From assembly GCF_040869045.1 (NCBI RefSeq), contig NC_090320.1, forward strand, positions 245,892,978 through 245,956,977: DNA of 64,000 nt, written 5' to 3'. The notes under the pieces were generated by a model. The model ran no database searches, was not told the DNA's origin, and saw nothing but the letters and a program-made list of their open reading frames with translations. The translations under genes and the position numbers were made by a program. Below are positions 34,558 through 44,739 of the stretch, in pieces; positions within the stretch are counted from its first letter, which is position 1; each line of letters begins with the position of its first letter. This DNA is from Eurosta solidaginis. Its lineage: Eukaryota > Arthropoda > Insecta > Diptera > Tephritidae.

Positions 34558-35281
34558 GATTCAGGAAACAGCGTCGCTTCTGTGTAAGCCAGTTTTCAAA
34601 GCACGCCGTGTGGAAATAGAAAGGCCAGAGTGGATAGACGCAATATTGGAGGCGCTGAAAGGATCGCAAAAGCGGAGTGAGATAGTTATCAAATGCTTCA
34701 AATGCGGGAAGCCCGGTCACATTGCACGTCATTGCGATCTTGATCCTAGTGGTTGGAACAGCATGAGTGGTCTTAATAACAAAGCCGGAGGGGATGAGCA
34801 AGAGCGAGTAAGATGTAGAGGTCGGGAGCTAGATCCAGCTATTGAATGCCCTGTGATATCTGTGTCGCAAATTGGTAGAAAATTGAGTAGTCTTACCGTC
34901 AGAGGGAATGTGGATGGCAAAGAACGTGTACTGACTGTAGATACGGGCGCATCTCATTCCTTGATTCGATCTGATTTGGTCTACAGGAGAGTAAAGTCAT
35001 TACCTGGAGCAAGGTTGCGTACGGTCACTGGCGAGTATAACCAAGTCCGAAGAGAAGTGATCTGTGAAGTCTTAATTAGGAAGGTCATGGTTTTACACAA
35101 ATTCGTTCTGGCGGAGATTGTTGATGAATTTATATTGGGAGTGGATTTCTTGGTTGACCATGACATCAAGATTGATATGCAGAGAAGGCTGATGCGTTAT
35201 GAGAACCAGGATATACCACTTTCCTTCAGTTTGGAGAAAGGGTTCAGCAGTAATCGAGAACTGGTGGGGAAGACTCGATAA
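34516..35281 (+). pseudogene. Zinc knuckle and aspartic protease of gypsy element 2
   Basis: This frame opens at the Gag C-terminus (PKSTFAETISQALIQETASL), then the CCHC knuckle CFKCGKPGHIARHC, and protease motifs VDTGASHSLIRSDLV and FILGVDFLVDHDI. It ends at TAA 35279-35281, where element 1 reads CGA: one substitution. The first ATG within it is at 34610. A one-base deletion near 35300-35310 shifts the frame afterwards. Confidence 0.85.
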
Positions 35282-35394
35282 AGACCACGAAAGTCAAAGG
35301 AAAAGTTGATGGATCGAATGGGCCAAATAAAGCGAAATCAAAAGTACGTGCGAGAGAAACACTGGCATTAACAAAACCTAATGGACGCACTAAA

Positions 35395-35866
35395 ATGACT
35401 GAAAGAATTTTCCAGAAAGAATGCAAGGGTGGGTTCAAGCCAGCGCGCACTTCTGTTGGGAAACGTCGGAACGATACTGAGTATGTGAAGCCAATCCGTC
35501 AAGAGCAAGCTCTACAAAGTAGTTCACTGGCCAAACAACAGAGTGCGATGGAACAATCAAGGATAATGAGTAGTAAGATGAAACGGAGGTACGATGAGTA
35601 TAACCAAGTCCGAGGATGAGAACAATAATTCGGAAGGTTTCTGGGAGGGAGATTTGGTACTGCTATACAACCCTCACCGACGGAAAGGTGGTCCATCCAA
35701 ATATCGGTGCAGTTGGGAAGGCCCGTACAGAGTTGTGGAGAGGATCAGTGATGGCATCTACCGCATACAAACAATTGGGAAACCACGAAATAGAAAGGTG
35801 GTTCAATTGGAGAGGCTAGCGGCGTTTAGATCGGGAGATTTGTCTGATCGGGACGATCAGACTTAG
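35395..35866 (+). pseudogene. Linker and integrase C-terminal module of gypsy element 2
   Basis: Two overlapping frames, 35395-35619 and 35594-35866. The first gives QALQSSSLAKQQSAMEQSRI and MSSKMKRRYDEY; the second gives EGDLVLLYNPHRRKG and CSWEGPYRVVERI (GPY/F module) and ends in RDDQT like element 1. The frame change is caused by an insertion at about 35596-35617 that repeats 18 bases of the protease region (35033-35050). Confidence 0.83.
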
Positions 35867-35877
35867 GTGAAGGGCAG

Positions 35878-36437
35878 TGTTACGAATATTACCAACACTA
35901 AGGGGCACTGCCATCTCTAAGCCTATGCTAAGCAGTGATTGTATGAACATCCATAAATCAATCATTATGTATCTACATAATCGAATAAATCATTATGTCT
36001 ACACATATGTACGTACACGCAGCGGGGAAGCAACGCACAAACACATGCAGATATCTTATCTGAGATATGCAATTATAATTGTGGAAGTGTCGCTCACAAA
36101 CACACGCGCATGAGCTGTGAGAGAAGCTATAAAAATTGTGCATCTGTAGGTACAGCTGAGACACTTATAGCAGATAACCAACTAGTAGATTCTAGAACAG
36201 AACCGCCTAGAAATGTCAACGAGTAAACCAAACAGTATAAAAGGCGAGAAAAGTAGAGGCGCGAGAGTCAGTTTTGATTAAGCACGCTATCTGTCGAGCA
36301 ATAGAAGTGTTATTTTGAAAGTACTTGAATAAAGACCATTTTGCGGTATTAAATATTGAAGTTACTTATTCAACAGTTTAGTGATTCGAACTTAGCAGAA
36401 GGTTGCAAATAAGAATATTTGCAGTAAATTCGTTACA
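35878..36437 (+). repeat. 3' LTR of gypsy element 2
   Basis: 560 bp, collinear with 33839-34398, closed by TTCGTTACA and the duplication ATAT. Many small substitutions separate the pair (for example ATTACCAACAC against ATTAGCAACAC). Confidence 0.93.
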
Positions 36438-36479
36438 ATATATATTATACACATATTTAGCAAGCGAAGCTCTGAACTT

Positions 36480-37030
36480 AAAGTTTCTCGTAGAACTGGG
36501 TGGTGCTGGGCGGTATGGTCTAGAAATTTCAATGTGGTGATATTAATTGTTCCCGAGGTGGTCAAGCTAGTACCTTAATGTTGTTGTTGTTGTTTTATTA
36601 ACGATAAGGACACTCCCCGAAAGCTTTGCGGAGTGTTAACGATATTGATGGTCCTAGATAGATCCGCGTATAGATCCAGTACGTTCTGGTAAGAAAGCAC
36701 CATTAAGATACTAGGCCGAAAATTTGGGAAACGATAAAAATGGTGATTCCAAGAGGAACTTGGGGTCGCCAGACCCTCGCCTGCTAAATATGTGTAAGAT
36801 ACACTCATATTTGTAACAGCGATGGTGAGGTCGACAATTGGGTTGCTGAAGTTTTAAAGCTATAAAGCTTTTATATCCGGCAAAGAACCATTAACATCGA
36901 TGACACACCTCAAAACCTTTGGCGAGTGTCCTTACCGCTACAGTAACAACAGCAGCAACAGGGTTCGATGACTTAGAAATTTCAACGTGGTTACAGCAAT
37001 CGTTTCCGATCATACCGGTACACTAATGAA
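36480..37030. repeat. Inverted cluster of U-type UTR repeats
   Basis: Three pieces of one repeat family face alternately: 36480-36570 (minus, TCTAGAAATTTCAATGTGG), 36583-36720 (plus, ATTAACGATAAGGACACTCC) and 36880-37030 (minus, GGCGAGTGTCCTTACCG, then CATCGATGACACACC on the same strand). The family is that of 7760-8175. Nested insertion or inversion would explain the arrangement. Confidence 0.65.
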
Positions 37031-39574
37031 GCTATTTTCGGGAGCGTACCGGATTAATATGCGGCAAAAACCTTGGAGAAATCTCATTATCACCTTAAGC
37101 TGAAGAGAAGTTCATATTCAGATATTAAAACTGTAGGGTTTTGTATTTTCGGCTTAAAAATACCGTAAAACTTGTAAAGCTGTAAACTTTTAGCATCACC
37201 CTGTATTTAAATTTATATCTATTGTACAATAACACATAAATAAAACGGCGCAGCTAAGAAAATGCCAACTTAGGACCGTAACAAGACATTTGCATGCTGA
37301 AAAATTGCTTGTTATCTATTTTTTTGCACTTTAATTTAAATATTTTTTTTATTATTATTATTATTTTTTTTAGTTTTTAAACTCGCAAGTGTATGCAACA
37401 AAGCGTGAAACAAATTAAGCGATGTTGAGTTGTGTTTTTATTTCGATTCTTTTTTTTTCTTTTTTTATGTTGAACATAGAGGTAAGATTTTTAATGCAAT
37501 TTTTTTGCTAAGAAATTTTTATTTTTGTTTTATTTTAATTTCTGTTATAATTTTTTTTTTTTTTTTTTTCATTTATACATACCTCTTTTTTTGATGACGC
37601 GAATAGAGTTTGGCACAGCTTTGATAGTTTTTTCTAGTACAAAATTTTGTAATAATTTTTTTTCTTCATTATGAGCTCAGATGTGGGGCAGCAATTGCCG
37701 TTTGGCAACCAAATTTGGTTATTTTAGCTTGCTGAATGACTCTGGGCGGACTACAAGATGGTAAGAACATCTGTATGAAGTAAAAGGATAGATGTTAGAA
37801 TGGCATTGCTTAATAAAGCCTTCATAAAGTGTGATTGCAAATGTAATGCTCATTAGTATAGAAAAAAAAGCTGTTAGACTATTCTAAAAAGGTGCTCATT
37901 TATCTAAGCCACAGCGAAGTTTTTACCGTTCAAATTGGTCCAATCTATTTCAAAAGCAGCTCATGAGGCTGTCAACACACCATAACTTATCATGACTTAT
38001 CGAAGAGGATCTGTCGGAGCATTAAGCTGATTTAAAGTACATACATGCAATAGGGTGTGGCTTATTCTGCCAGATTGTCTTAATTGGTTGGATAAGGTTT
38101 GTCTTGCTCACATACGCTTTAGTCGTCCTACTGTTCTTCGGTAAACAAGAAATTGGTGTAGTGAAGGCTGGCAACCTTCTTAAATGGACCATCAAAACTA
38201 ACTACTATCTGCCTAAACTTTTTTAAGTTTTTTTTTACTTCGCGAAATATTTCACAGTCAGCGACCAAATCCTCGGTGTCCTTATTTACAACGTGGATAA
38301 AACAAATGTCGACCATTTTGAACATCCACAGCCAAAATTACTGGGTGTGACGTCTGACCTGGATTTTTGGCGTGCATGCAGCCCCAATTGTACCTAATGG
38401 TGCCGAGACTATACCAAAAGGAGTGCGAACCGGTTCCCAGCTTGGCCAGATTGTTATTTAAAACATAACATTGCCCGTAAATTAACCGGAAAACGGTGCC
38501 ATCATGTCCTAAAAGGAAACGATCTGAGCCACAGGCACAATCTAGAATAAACTCCGTTTGGTCCAGCTATGATCCCAAACTGGCCCTTATTCCAAATAAC
38601 CGTTAAATATTTTCCAATACACCGTGCTAAGCAGATTCTTGTGCTAAACCGTTTGCAAAAAAAAATAAACCTTTGTCACACCCAGTCTTCTTAGATTCCG
38701 GAAAATTAGCTACGGTCAATTTGGGTGTACTTGCTTAAATTCTTTGTTGTCCTTGCAGCCCAGTTCCGTCAGGTGACCATCTCACTTGGCTCAAAGTGAA
38801 AACTTTTTTGCTGTATTCTTTTACTCAAACTTTTTATTATTTTTTACACTAAAATGCTTTGCGATAAAATGCGTTTTTGAACATGTTCGGGTCTTTTTCG
38901 GTAAATGCCTTGCTCCCAATTGACAATTAATAAATTTCTAAATAAATATCTGCACACACAGTTCCACAACGAGATCATGATAACCGAATCTTTATAGAAT
39001 GCATGTAATGAATGGCAACATCTAACCCCATCGCTCAATCATTGTGCACGGAAATGCACTTCCGCTCTAAAGGTGTGCTTCAGAAGCAGTTATGTAAGGC
39101 ATTCGCCACACAATTGCTGCAGTAACACTACAGTAACAACAACAGTAGAAAACTTAAATACGAGGTGTGGCAATAAAGTTCTGGAACCTTGTTAATTAAG
39201 TACCATGAAGGTTTCACTTTTGCTGGGGTTCTTTCTAAGTACAAAACACCAAATTTAAGCAAAATCTTTGAACATGTTGGTCTCGCCTCGTGTGTCTATA
39301 TATTACATACATATGTGCATACACTTATCACGCTGGTTTGTGTTGTGCATTGTCGGTGACCAAAAGGGAGCTTAATGATGCAAATAAACTTTTTCATAGC
39401 AGAGGGTGTGCCACTTAGAGAATAAACTTTTAGAAAATAAACACGCTATGAGACACAACCCGCATTTGTAGAAATCTCGAAGAGCTAGAATTACTTCCAA
39501 AACGAAAACGAGCTATGTAAGCTCTGTGGTTATTCTCACGCTTATGGCTAATCATCTTCCCGTTTGGTAAGTGG
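37031..39574. other. No gene; T-rich stretch
   Basis: 37300-37640 is T-rich with runs up to about 20 T (37549-37570). The remainder, to 39574, shows only short chance frames (38128-38325, 38844-39038) and no recognised repeat. Confidence 0.5.
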
Positions 39575-39710
39575 TAGATTAAGTTGACCTGACCAGTTTG
39601 TGAGGATCTCAAGCTAAAAAAGACTATCAAAAACCAAGACCAAATACGAGAAGCTTTCTGTGACCTATACCACTTGCTGTTTTTAGATGTGATAGCTGCA
39701 TCACTCTTAA
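39575..39710 (-). mobile_element. Family B non-LTR, 3' part, cut by piggyBac
   Basis: On the minus strand this is the family B 3' end (tail inverse GGTAGATTAAGTTGACCTGA). Its sequence proceeds inward to GATAGCTGCATCACTCTTAA and stops at the piggyBac boundary. The family continues at 42049 with TTAATAGCTCTTATCCTGGT, exactly as in the uninterrupted copy at 52760-52870. Confidence 0.78.
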
Positions 39711-39888
39711 CCCAGATAACCCTAAAAGTTACTCAGGCGAAAACTGTTGATTTTTTTTTGGAAATGTCTGTTTAAAACCGGTATAGAAAGAGACTCTGAT
39801 ACTTTTAGAAAAAAAAAATAATTTTTTTATTATTTTAGAGGTATCCTGTATATACGACATTAGGAATATAAGGGATAAAAACATGTTT

Positions 39889-40526
39889 TTATTTATTGTA
39901 ATGGAAGTTTACAAAACACTTGGTAGGTACTCCAATATTGCATTTTACACATCTTGTAGTGGTTTTTTGATGGCAATATCCACATCGGATTTTTCTCCTG
40001 TGGCTCTAGAGCAACTTGCATGGCCTTTTTGGTAGGTTGATTGCTTTCGATGGTTAGTCAGCAGTCACTGCACGCCAAAAGCTCAGTTGGTCAAAACTTC
40101 CGCCCCTTCCCGTTGTATGATCCAATCGTTTTGGAGCGCCATATCAATGCAGTGGGCTAGCAAAGACAAGTACCATTTTTTGCCCCTGATTGAAGTCGTA
40201 TACAAGCTTATATTTTGGTCAGAACGGTCAACTCCTCCCATGTTAGAGTTATACATGTGAATCAAATGCGGTTGTTCTACATATATAACGGTATATTATC
40301 GTCCGACTCATCAGATGATCTTTCAGGCCCGGCTGCACTAAATTTCATTTCTACTGGCGCTTGCAGTTAGGCAGATGGAAAATTATTTACGCCAAAAATT
40401 TCCCCAGGACCAGAATCTTCGTGGTTTGCATTAACTGGAGGAAACAAAACCACTTCATCGATGTCGCCAGTGTTTTCATCACCATCTTCCAACAAAACAA
40501 GAACCTCATGAAGCGAGAGACCCCTG
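39889..40526 (-). pseudogene. piggyBac-like transposase remnant, N- and C-terminal parts
   Basis: Minus strand, starting after a TTTTTTTTTCAG that looks like a splice acceptor. The first block (40526-40285) encodes RGLSLHEVLVLLEDGD, TGDIDEVVLFPP and an acidic SSDESDDN stretch, the N-terminal region of such transposases, with one internal stop. It then joins directly to SNMGGVDRSDQNISLYTTSI and RGKKWYLSLLAHCIDMALQN (40265-40083), a conserved block after the catalytic core. A stop (40083-40085) precedes a Cys-rich C-terminus CGYCHQKTTTRCVKC ending at TAA 39889-39891. The DDD core domain is deleted, so the element cannot move itself. Confidence 0.85.
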
Positions 40527-40783
40527 AAAAAAAAATAGTTCTTTTAGACACCTATCTTCCTAATGTCCTATATAGGACACTAGCATTTGCTCATTTTTAC
40601 TGCTAACTAATTTTCAATGTATTTAACTATAATTTTACACATTTGAAAAGTCATTTATTTCTCTATAATATTGTTATAAAAAAACAATATATTTGTTAAA
40701 TTTTATCATATAAATTTTAACTCACTTTTGAAATAGTATGTTATAATTTTGCATTTTTTAAAATTAGTAATTTTCTGAATAAT

Positions 40784-41923
40784 GCGGCAGTTACCCACCG
40801 ACGTGTGCCGTACGTACGGACGTTTGTCGTACGAAGCACGTTTGACCGAACTCTCAAGCCCGTAGGAATCAATGTGTGCGGCTGTGTACATGTACCTAAC
40901 ATATTTGTGTGGGTATTGTTTACAGATAAGCACTGTTGCCATTGACCACTATGCATGCTTATGGAAACATCTACTTTTTCCAATTTAATTTTTGATGTTG
41001 TAAAAGGCTGGAATTAATATTAAATAAATATAAATAGATTACATATTCATAATCTGCACTTTTAATTATTATTTCGAATTCTTTTCACAATTTTTCAAAC
41101 TTTAATTAGGTGTTTTTGCATAAAACTGCAAACGGTAAAAAATTAGCGCACGAAAGTTTACTAGGCAACTCTGTCTAGTGAGAGAGCGATCAGCTGACAC
41201 GGTCTTACGGAAAAAACTCAAAATGGTTTTGATTTCTACGTTCCGGGCTACGTACGTACGGGCGTTGCACGTCGGTGAGTTTTCGTTTACATTGCACACT
41301 CATAAGATAGTTCGTGTCAGCTGACACGTTTTTGGTACTAATGCGGCAGTTACTCCGAACGTACGTACCAAAAACGTGTCAGCTGACACGACCTATCTTA
41401 TGAGTGTGCAATGTAAACGAAAACTCACCGACGTGCAACGCCCGTACGTACGTAGCCCGGAACGTAGAAATCAAAACAATTTTGATTTTTTCCGTAAGAA
41501 CGTGTCAGCTGATCGCTCTCTCACTAGACAGAGTTGCCTAGTAACCTTTTGTGCGCTAATTTTTGACCGTTAGCAGTTTTATGCAAAAACACCTAATTAA
41601 AGTTTGAAAAATTGTGAAAATAATTCGAAATAATTATGTAAAAGTGCAGATTATAAATATGTAATCTATTTATATTTATTTAATATTAATTCCAGCCTTT
41701 TACAACATCAAAAATTAAATTGGAAAAAGTTGATGTTTCCATTAGAATGCATGCAAAATTGGCAATGGCAACAGTGCTTATCTCTAAACAATACACACAC
41801 AAATATGTTATGTACATGTACACAGACGCACACATTTATTCGTACGGGCTTGAGGGTTCGGTCAAACGTGTTTCGTACGACCAACCTCCGTACGTACGGC
41901 ACACGTCGGTGGGTAATTGCCGC
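40784..41923. repeat. 1.14-kb inverted-repeat dimer (foldback) inside piggyBac
   Basis: Arms 40784-41338 and 41365-41923 mirror each other over ~555 bp around a 26-bp spacer. Outer ends read GCGGCAGTTACCCACCGACG and its inverse. The spacer begins TAATGCGGCAGTTACTCCGA, a further copy of the outer end, so 41344-41923 could be one complete ~580-bp MITE (ends GCGGCARTTAC) and 40784-41343 a second, head-to-head copy. The arms hold CGTACGTACG runs and the 14-bp palindrome GTGTCAGCTGACAC. Mirror-image open frames (41102-41299 minus, 41376-41573 plus) follow from the symmetry. Confidence 0.92.
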
Positions 41924-42048
41924 TTAACTCTGTTGCGCAATTTCTACTGCATGCAAAAATACATTCCCGTTATTTCCTGGCCATCGGTCGCGTGCGTGAG
42001 TCGACATGAAATTGATGTCCTACATATAGGACATTAGGGTTATCTGGG

Positions 42049-42770
42049 TTAATAGCTCTTATCCTGGTAAGCGCAAGATACGAGCACAAAATGTTCCGAT
42101 TTGTTTCCTCCTCGAACTTCCTGCATCTATTACCGCTAACAAGGCATAAGTTGAAAGCGTTTGACGCCAGAAGACAGAGTCAGTCATTTAAAAGGTAGGA
42201 GCTATTTTGTTTGTCCAATGTTGCAAAACCTGCACATGATTTTGAACACTTTACAGCCTCGATCTTGGGTCCACGTGTTTCCTGCTTAATCAATCATGCC
42301 CAGCTCTAGCCCTCTCTTTATCTTATCCAAACTTATTAGGAAGTCATCGGGGTAGGTACACGTCTTTCACCTTGTCTGCCTTCAGAGCGCCCCGCGTCAA
42401 CCTTCCAACTCTATTGTCTAAGGTGTCATCGAATCGCAGGTGGGGCTTATGGTAGTATATTCGTCCACTGATTGATGTTGCTATACTAATATCGCCGTAT
42501 TTTCCTTGTTCAAGTTTCCTCGAGCCATTGAGTCTTGTTATAGCTCTTAAGGCTATGTTCTTCTTGGTAAGAAGTAAATGTGTCACGAAATTGCTGACTG
42601 TATTCCATTTGTCACTCTCACAGTTCATGTTGCTGATGATGGGTTGAGTCCCTTTAATGAATTTCCACCGCAAGTACTTTACTAGTACTTTACTGAAGCT
42701 ATTTTCGTAACATAACAGATCAATATCGACCAAAGGACCATCAGCATCGATAAAAATCCCCAAAACTTGG
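42049..42770 (-). pseudogene. Family B-type non-LTR, RNase H tail and linker
   Basis: This continues 39575-39710 across the piggyBac insertion. Near the junction it encodes the Cys-rich tail (minus of TCCTCGAACTTCCTGCATCT). Farther on, the 42763-42344 frame gives NIALRAITRLNGSRKLEQGK and GRIYYHKPHLRFDDTLDN, comparable to the pre-RNase H linker of the 51807 copy (YIIPYLRFEEDLK) and of 301-375. The RNase H core between them is largely lost. The far end (42690-42795) contains an inverted U repeat piece. Confidence 0.65.
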
Positions 42771-42795
42771 GGAAGTCTCCTTATGGTTACAAGAG

Positions 42796-43343
42796 GAAGA
42801 AGAAGATATTATTGACGACATTAAGTGGGGATTGGTTTGCTTAGTAAGTGTGTATTCTTCCCCCAGCAAGAAGAAACGCATTTCGCAGCGCCCTTCTGCA
42901 TTATGCCGAAGTGAGTTCAGATCGGTACTTTTAGTGTTCCATTGAACTGAAATTTCTGCACCGTATGACAGTATAGATTTATGGGTTCAAGCGAGCAGCT
43001 TCCTTGTCCATGGAGTTGTTTGCCATTAGTCGTCTCAGCGTTCTAGCTTCAAGCATGTCATCCCGCCTGCTCAGTTAAAAGCATACGATGCTTCTGAAAG
43101 CTCTTCTTCATTTTCCAATATACACAATGGGCGAAAAGGCGAGGGACAAGCGAGGTAAAGGCGCTACGGCCCGTTGAGTACCTTAAGTTTTTAACAACTT
43201 GCGTGCTGGAGTGTTAATGGTTATGTCTTGGCAAGTTGGTTCTAAAGATATATACTCCAATCAGCTCACCCTATACGTAGTGCAGTACTGTATTTTTAAT
43301 AAGCAGAAATACATATAGAGCGGGCCAGAGTTCAAAAGAGATA
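42796..43343. other. No recognised feature
   Basis: No coding region or repeat was identified. Confidence 0.45.
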
Positions 43344-43828
43344 TACCCAACAAACATTGAAAACAAAAATCTCAAATGTTTGAGAAAAACATTGATTCTC
43401 AGTTTGATATTCAACATTATTTATCATTTTTCTCAAGCGTCGATCTTCAACTTTAAAATAATTTGAGACATACTTGAAAATTTTTTTCTCTCAAATGTTT
43501 GAGAAAACATTAATTCTCAGTTTGATATTCCGCATTATTAATTATTTGAAAGTGAAGTGAGGCAAATAATATATTTCCTTACCGAAAGTGGCACAAGAGT
43601 GGATTCCATTTCGTTCTGCTTTATTCTCCTTTGAGAAAAAGTTGAGAATCCAAAAATTCTCAATTTGAAAATAAAGAAAAATTGCATATTAAAAATGTGC
43701 TTCTCAGCTTGAAAATGCACTCAACGCTTATTTGAAATGAATTTGAAAACTAACGTTTGAAATGTGAGAAATAGACTGATTCTCAAATGTAACTCAAACT
43801 GAGAATTGACAAAAATGTTTATTGGGTA
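43344..43828. mobile_element. MITE with TACCCAAYAAACATT ends
   Basis: Inverted ends TACCCAACAAACATT (43344-43358) and AATGTTTATTGGGTA (43814-43828) differ at one base. The 485-bp interior repeats TCTCAAATGTTTGAGAAAA and GATTCTCAGTTTGATATTC at 43371-43414 and 43490-43530, and their inverses toward the right end, giving extended subterminal repeats. No target duplication is obvious. The superfamily is not assigned. Confidence 0.75.
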
Positions 43829-44053
43829 GTGATACGATTACATACATACATACCATGAACAAATTTTAGACAATAAAACTTTAAAATGTGTTTTACCTGA
43901 ATGTAATGCACATTAGCGCACACTTACTCATATACATATTTATTAGTTTATATTGTATAAATTTTATATATACATAAGCCCAGTAGAGACAGGAAGGAGT
44001 AAGAAGCACTTAGTGAGCTATTCTCCAGTCACGAGTTTCTCGTTTTAAGATAT

Positions 44054-44585
44054 TGTAACGAATTTACTGCAAACCCTCTTATTTGCAACCTTCTGCTAAG
44101 TTCGAATCACTAAACTGTTGAATAAATGACTCCAATATTTAATAATGCAAAATGGCCTTTATTAAAGTTCTTTACAATAACACTGCAACTGATTTTCAAA
44201 GTAATACTGCTATTGCTCGACAGATAGCGTGCTTAATCGAAACTGAATTCCAGCGCCTCTACATTTGCTGCCTTTTATACTCTCTGATTTCCTCATTCGC
44301 ATTTTCTAGGCGCTTCCATTTCTAGAATCTACTAGTTGGCCATCAGCTCTCAAATTTCTCAGCTGTAACTACAATTGCACGATTTTATAGCTTCTCTCAT
44401 TGCATACTTTCAGGAGTATCTCAGATATATGCATGTGGTTGTTCATTGCTCTCAGCTGCGTGTACATACATATGTCTAGACAAAATGATTAATTCGTTTA
44501 TGTCTGAATTATTGTTGTTGTGACTTCATTTACTTAGCATCAGACTAGGGATATGAGTATCACTTAGTTTCACTCATATTATCTT
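44054..44585 (-). repeat. Solo gypsy LTR
   Basis: Begins TGTAACGAATTTACTGCAAA, the inverse of the element 2 LTR end, and continues through TTCGAATCACTAAACTGTTG, CCTTTATT, GACAGATAGCGTGCTTAATC and ATTCTAGAATCTACTAGTTG-type blocks. The far end near 44585 is diverged (GAGTATCACTTAGTTTCACT). ATAT precedes it at 44050-44053. It is closest to the 560-bp subfamily. Confidence 0.82.
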
Positions 44586-44739
44586 CAAATTTTCAAAAAA
44601 CAGCTTATTTGCATTTTGGCAACTCAATTCTGGAGAAAGAGCTTAGGACGCACCTTCATTGCAGTGCTGTGCAAATGTAAATGTCTCCTGCTCAGAAGCT
44701 ATTTTGTAATACTTTATAGCATTTTAGGGTCAAATTTAA

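Larger units (their letters stand above)
33839..36437 (+). mobile_element. Ty3/gypsy-type LTR retrotransposon, pol-deleted (element 2)
   Basis: Two 560-bp LTRs (33839-34398 and 35878-36437) begin TGTTACGAATATTA, and the 3' copy ends TTCGTTACA. ATAT flanks both sides (33835-33838 and 36438-36441). The LTRs differ at roughly 30 positions, so it is older than element 1. The internal region keeps the tRNA-Leu-like primer site, the start of Gag, the zinc knuckle, protease and integrase tail, but most of Gag is deleted. As in element 1, reverse transcriptase, RNase H and integrase core are missing, at the same junction. Confidence 0.92.
39711..42048 (-). mobile_element. piggyBac-like DNA transposon with a gutted transposase
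   Basis: Perfect 15-bp inverted ends CCCAGATAACCCTAA (39711-39725 and 42034-42048), with TTAA on both sides (39707-39710, 42049-42052). The flanking family B sequence reads through if element and one TTAA are removed. It is 2338 bp. It holds remnants of a piggyBac-type transposase on the minus strand and, between 40784 and 41923, a foreign inverted-repeat dimer. A subterminal palindrome TGTCCTACATATAGGACA (42016-42033) has a partner TGTCCTATATAGGACA at 40563-40578. Confidence 0.92.

Noticed and set aside
40706..41902. Paired mirror-image open frames as a gene pair
   Set aside because: They are the same sequence in the two arms of the inverted dimer; symmetry, not coding, explains them.
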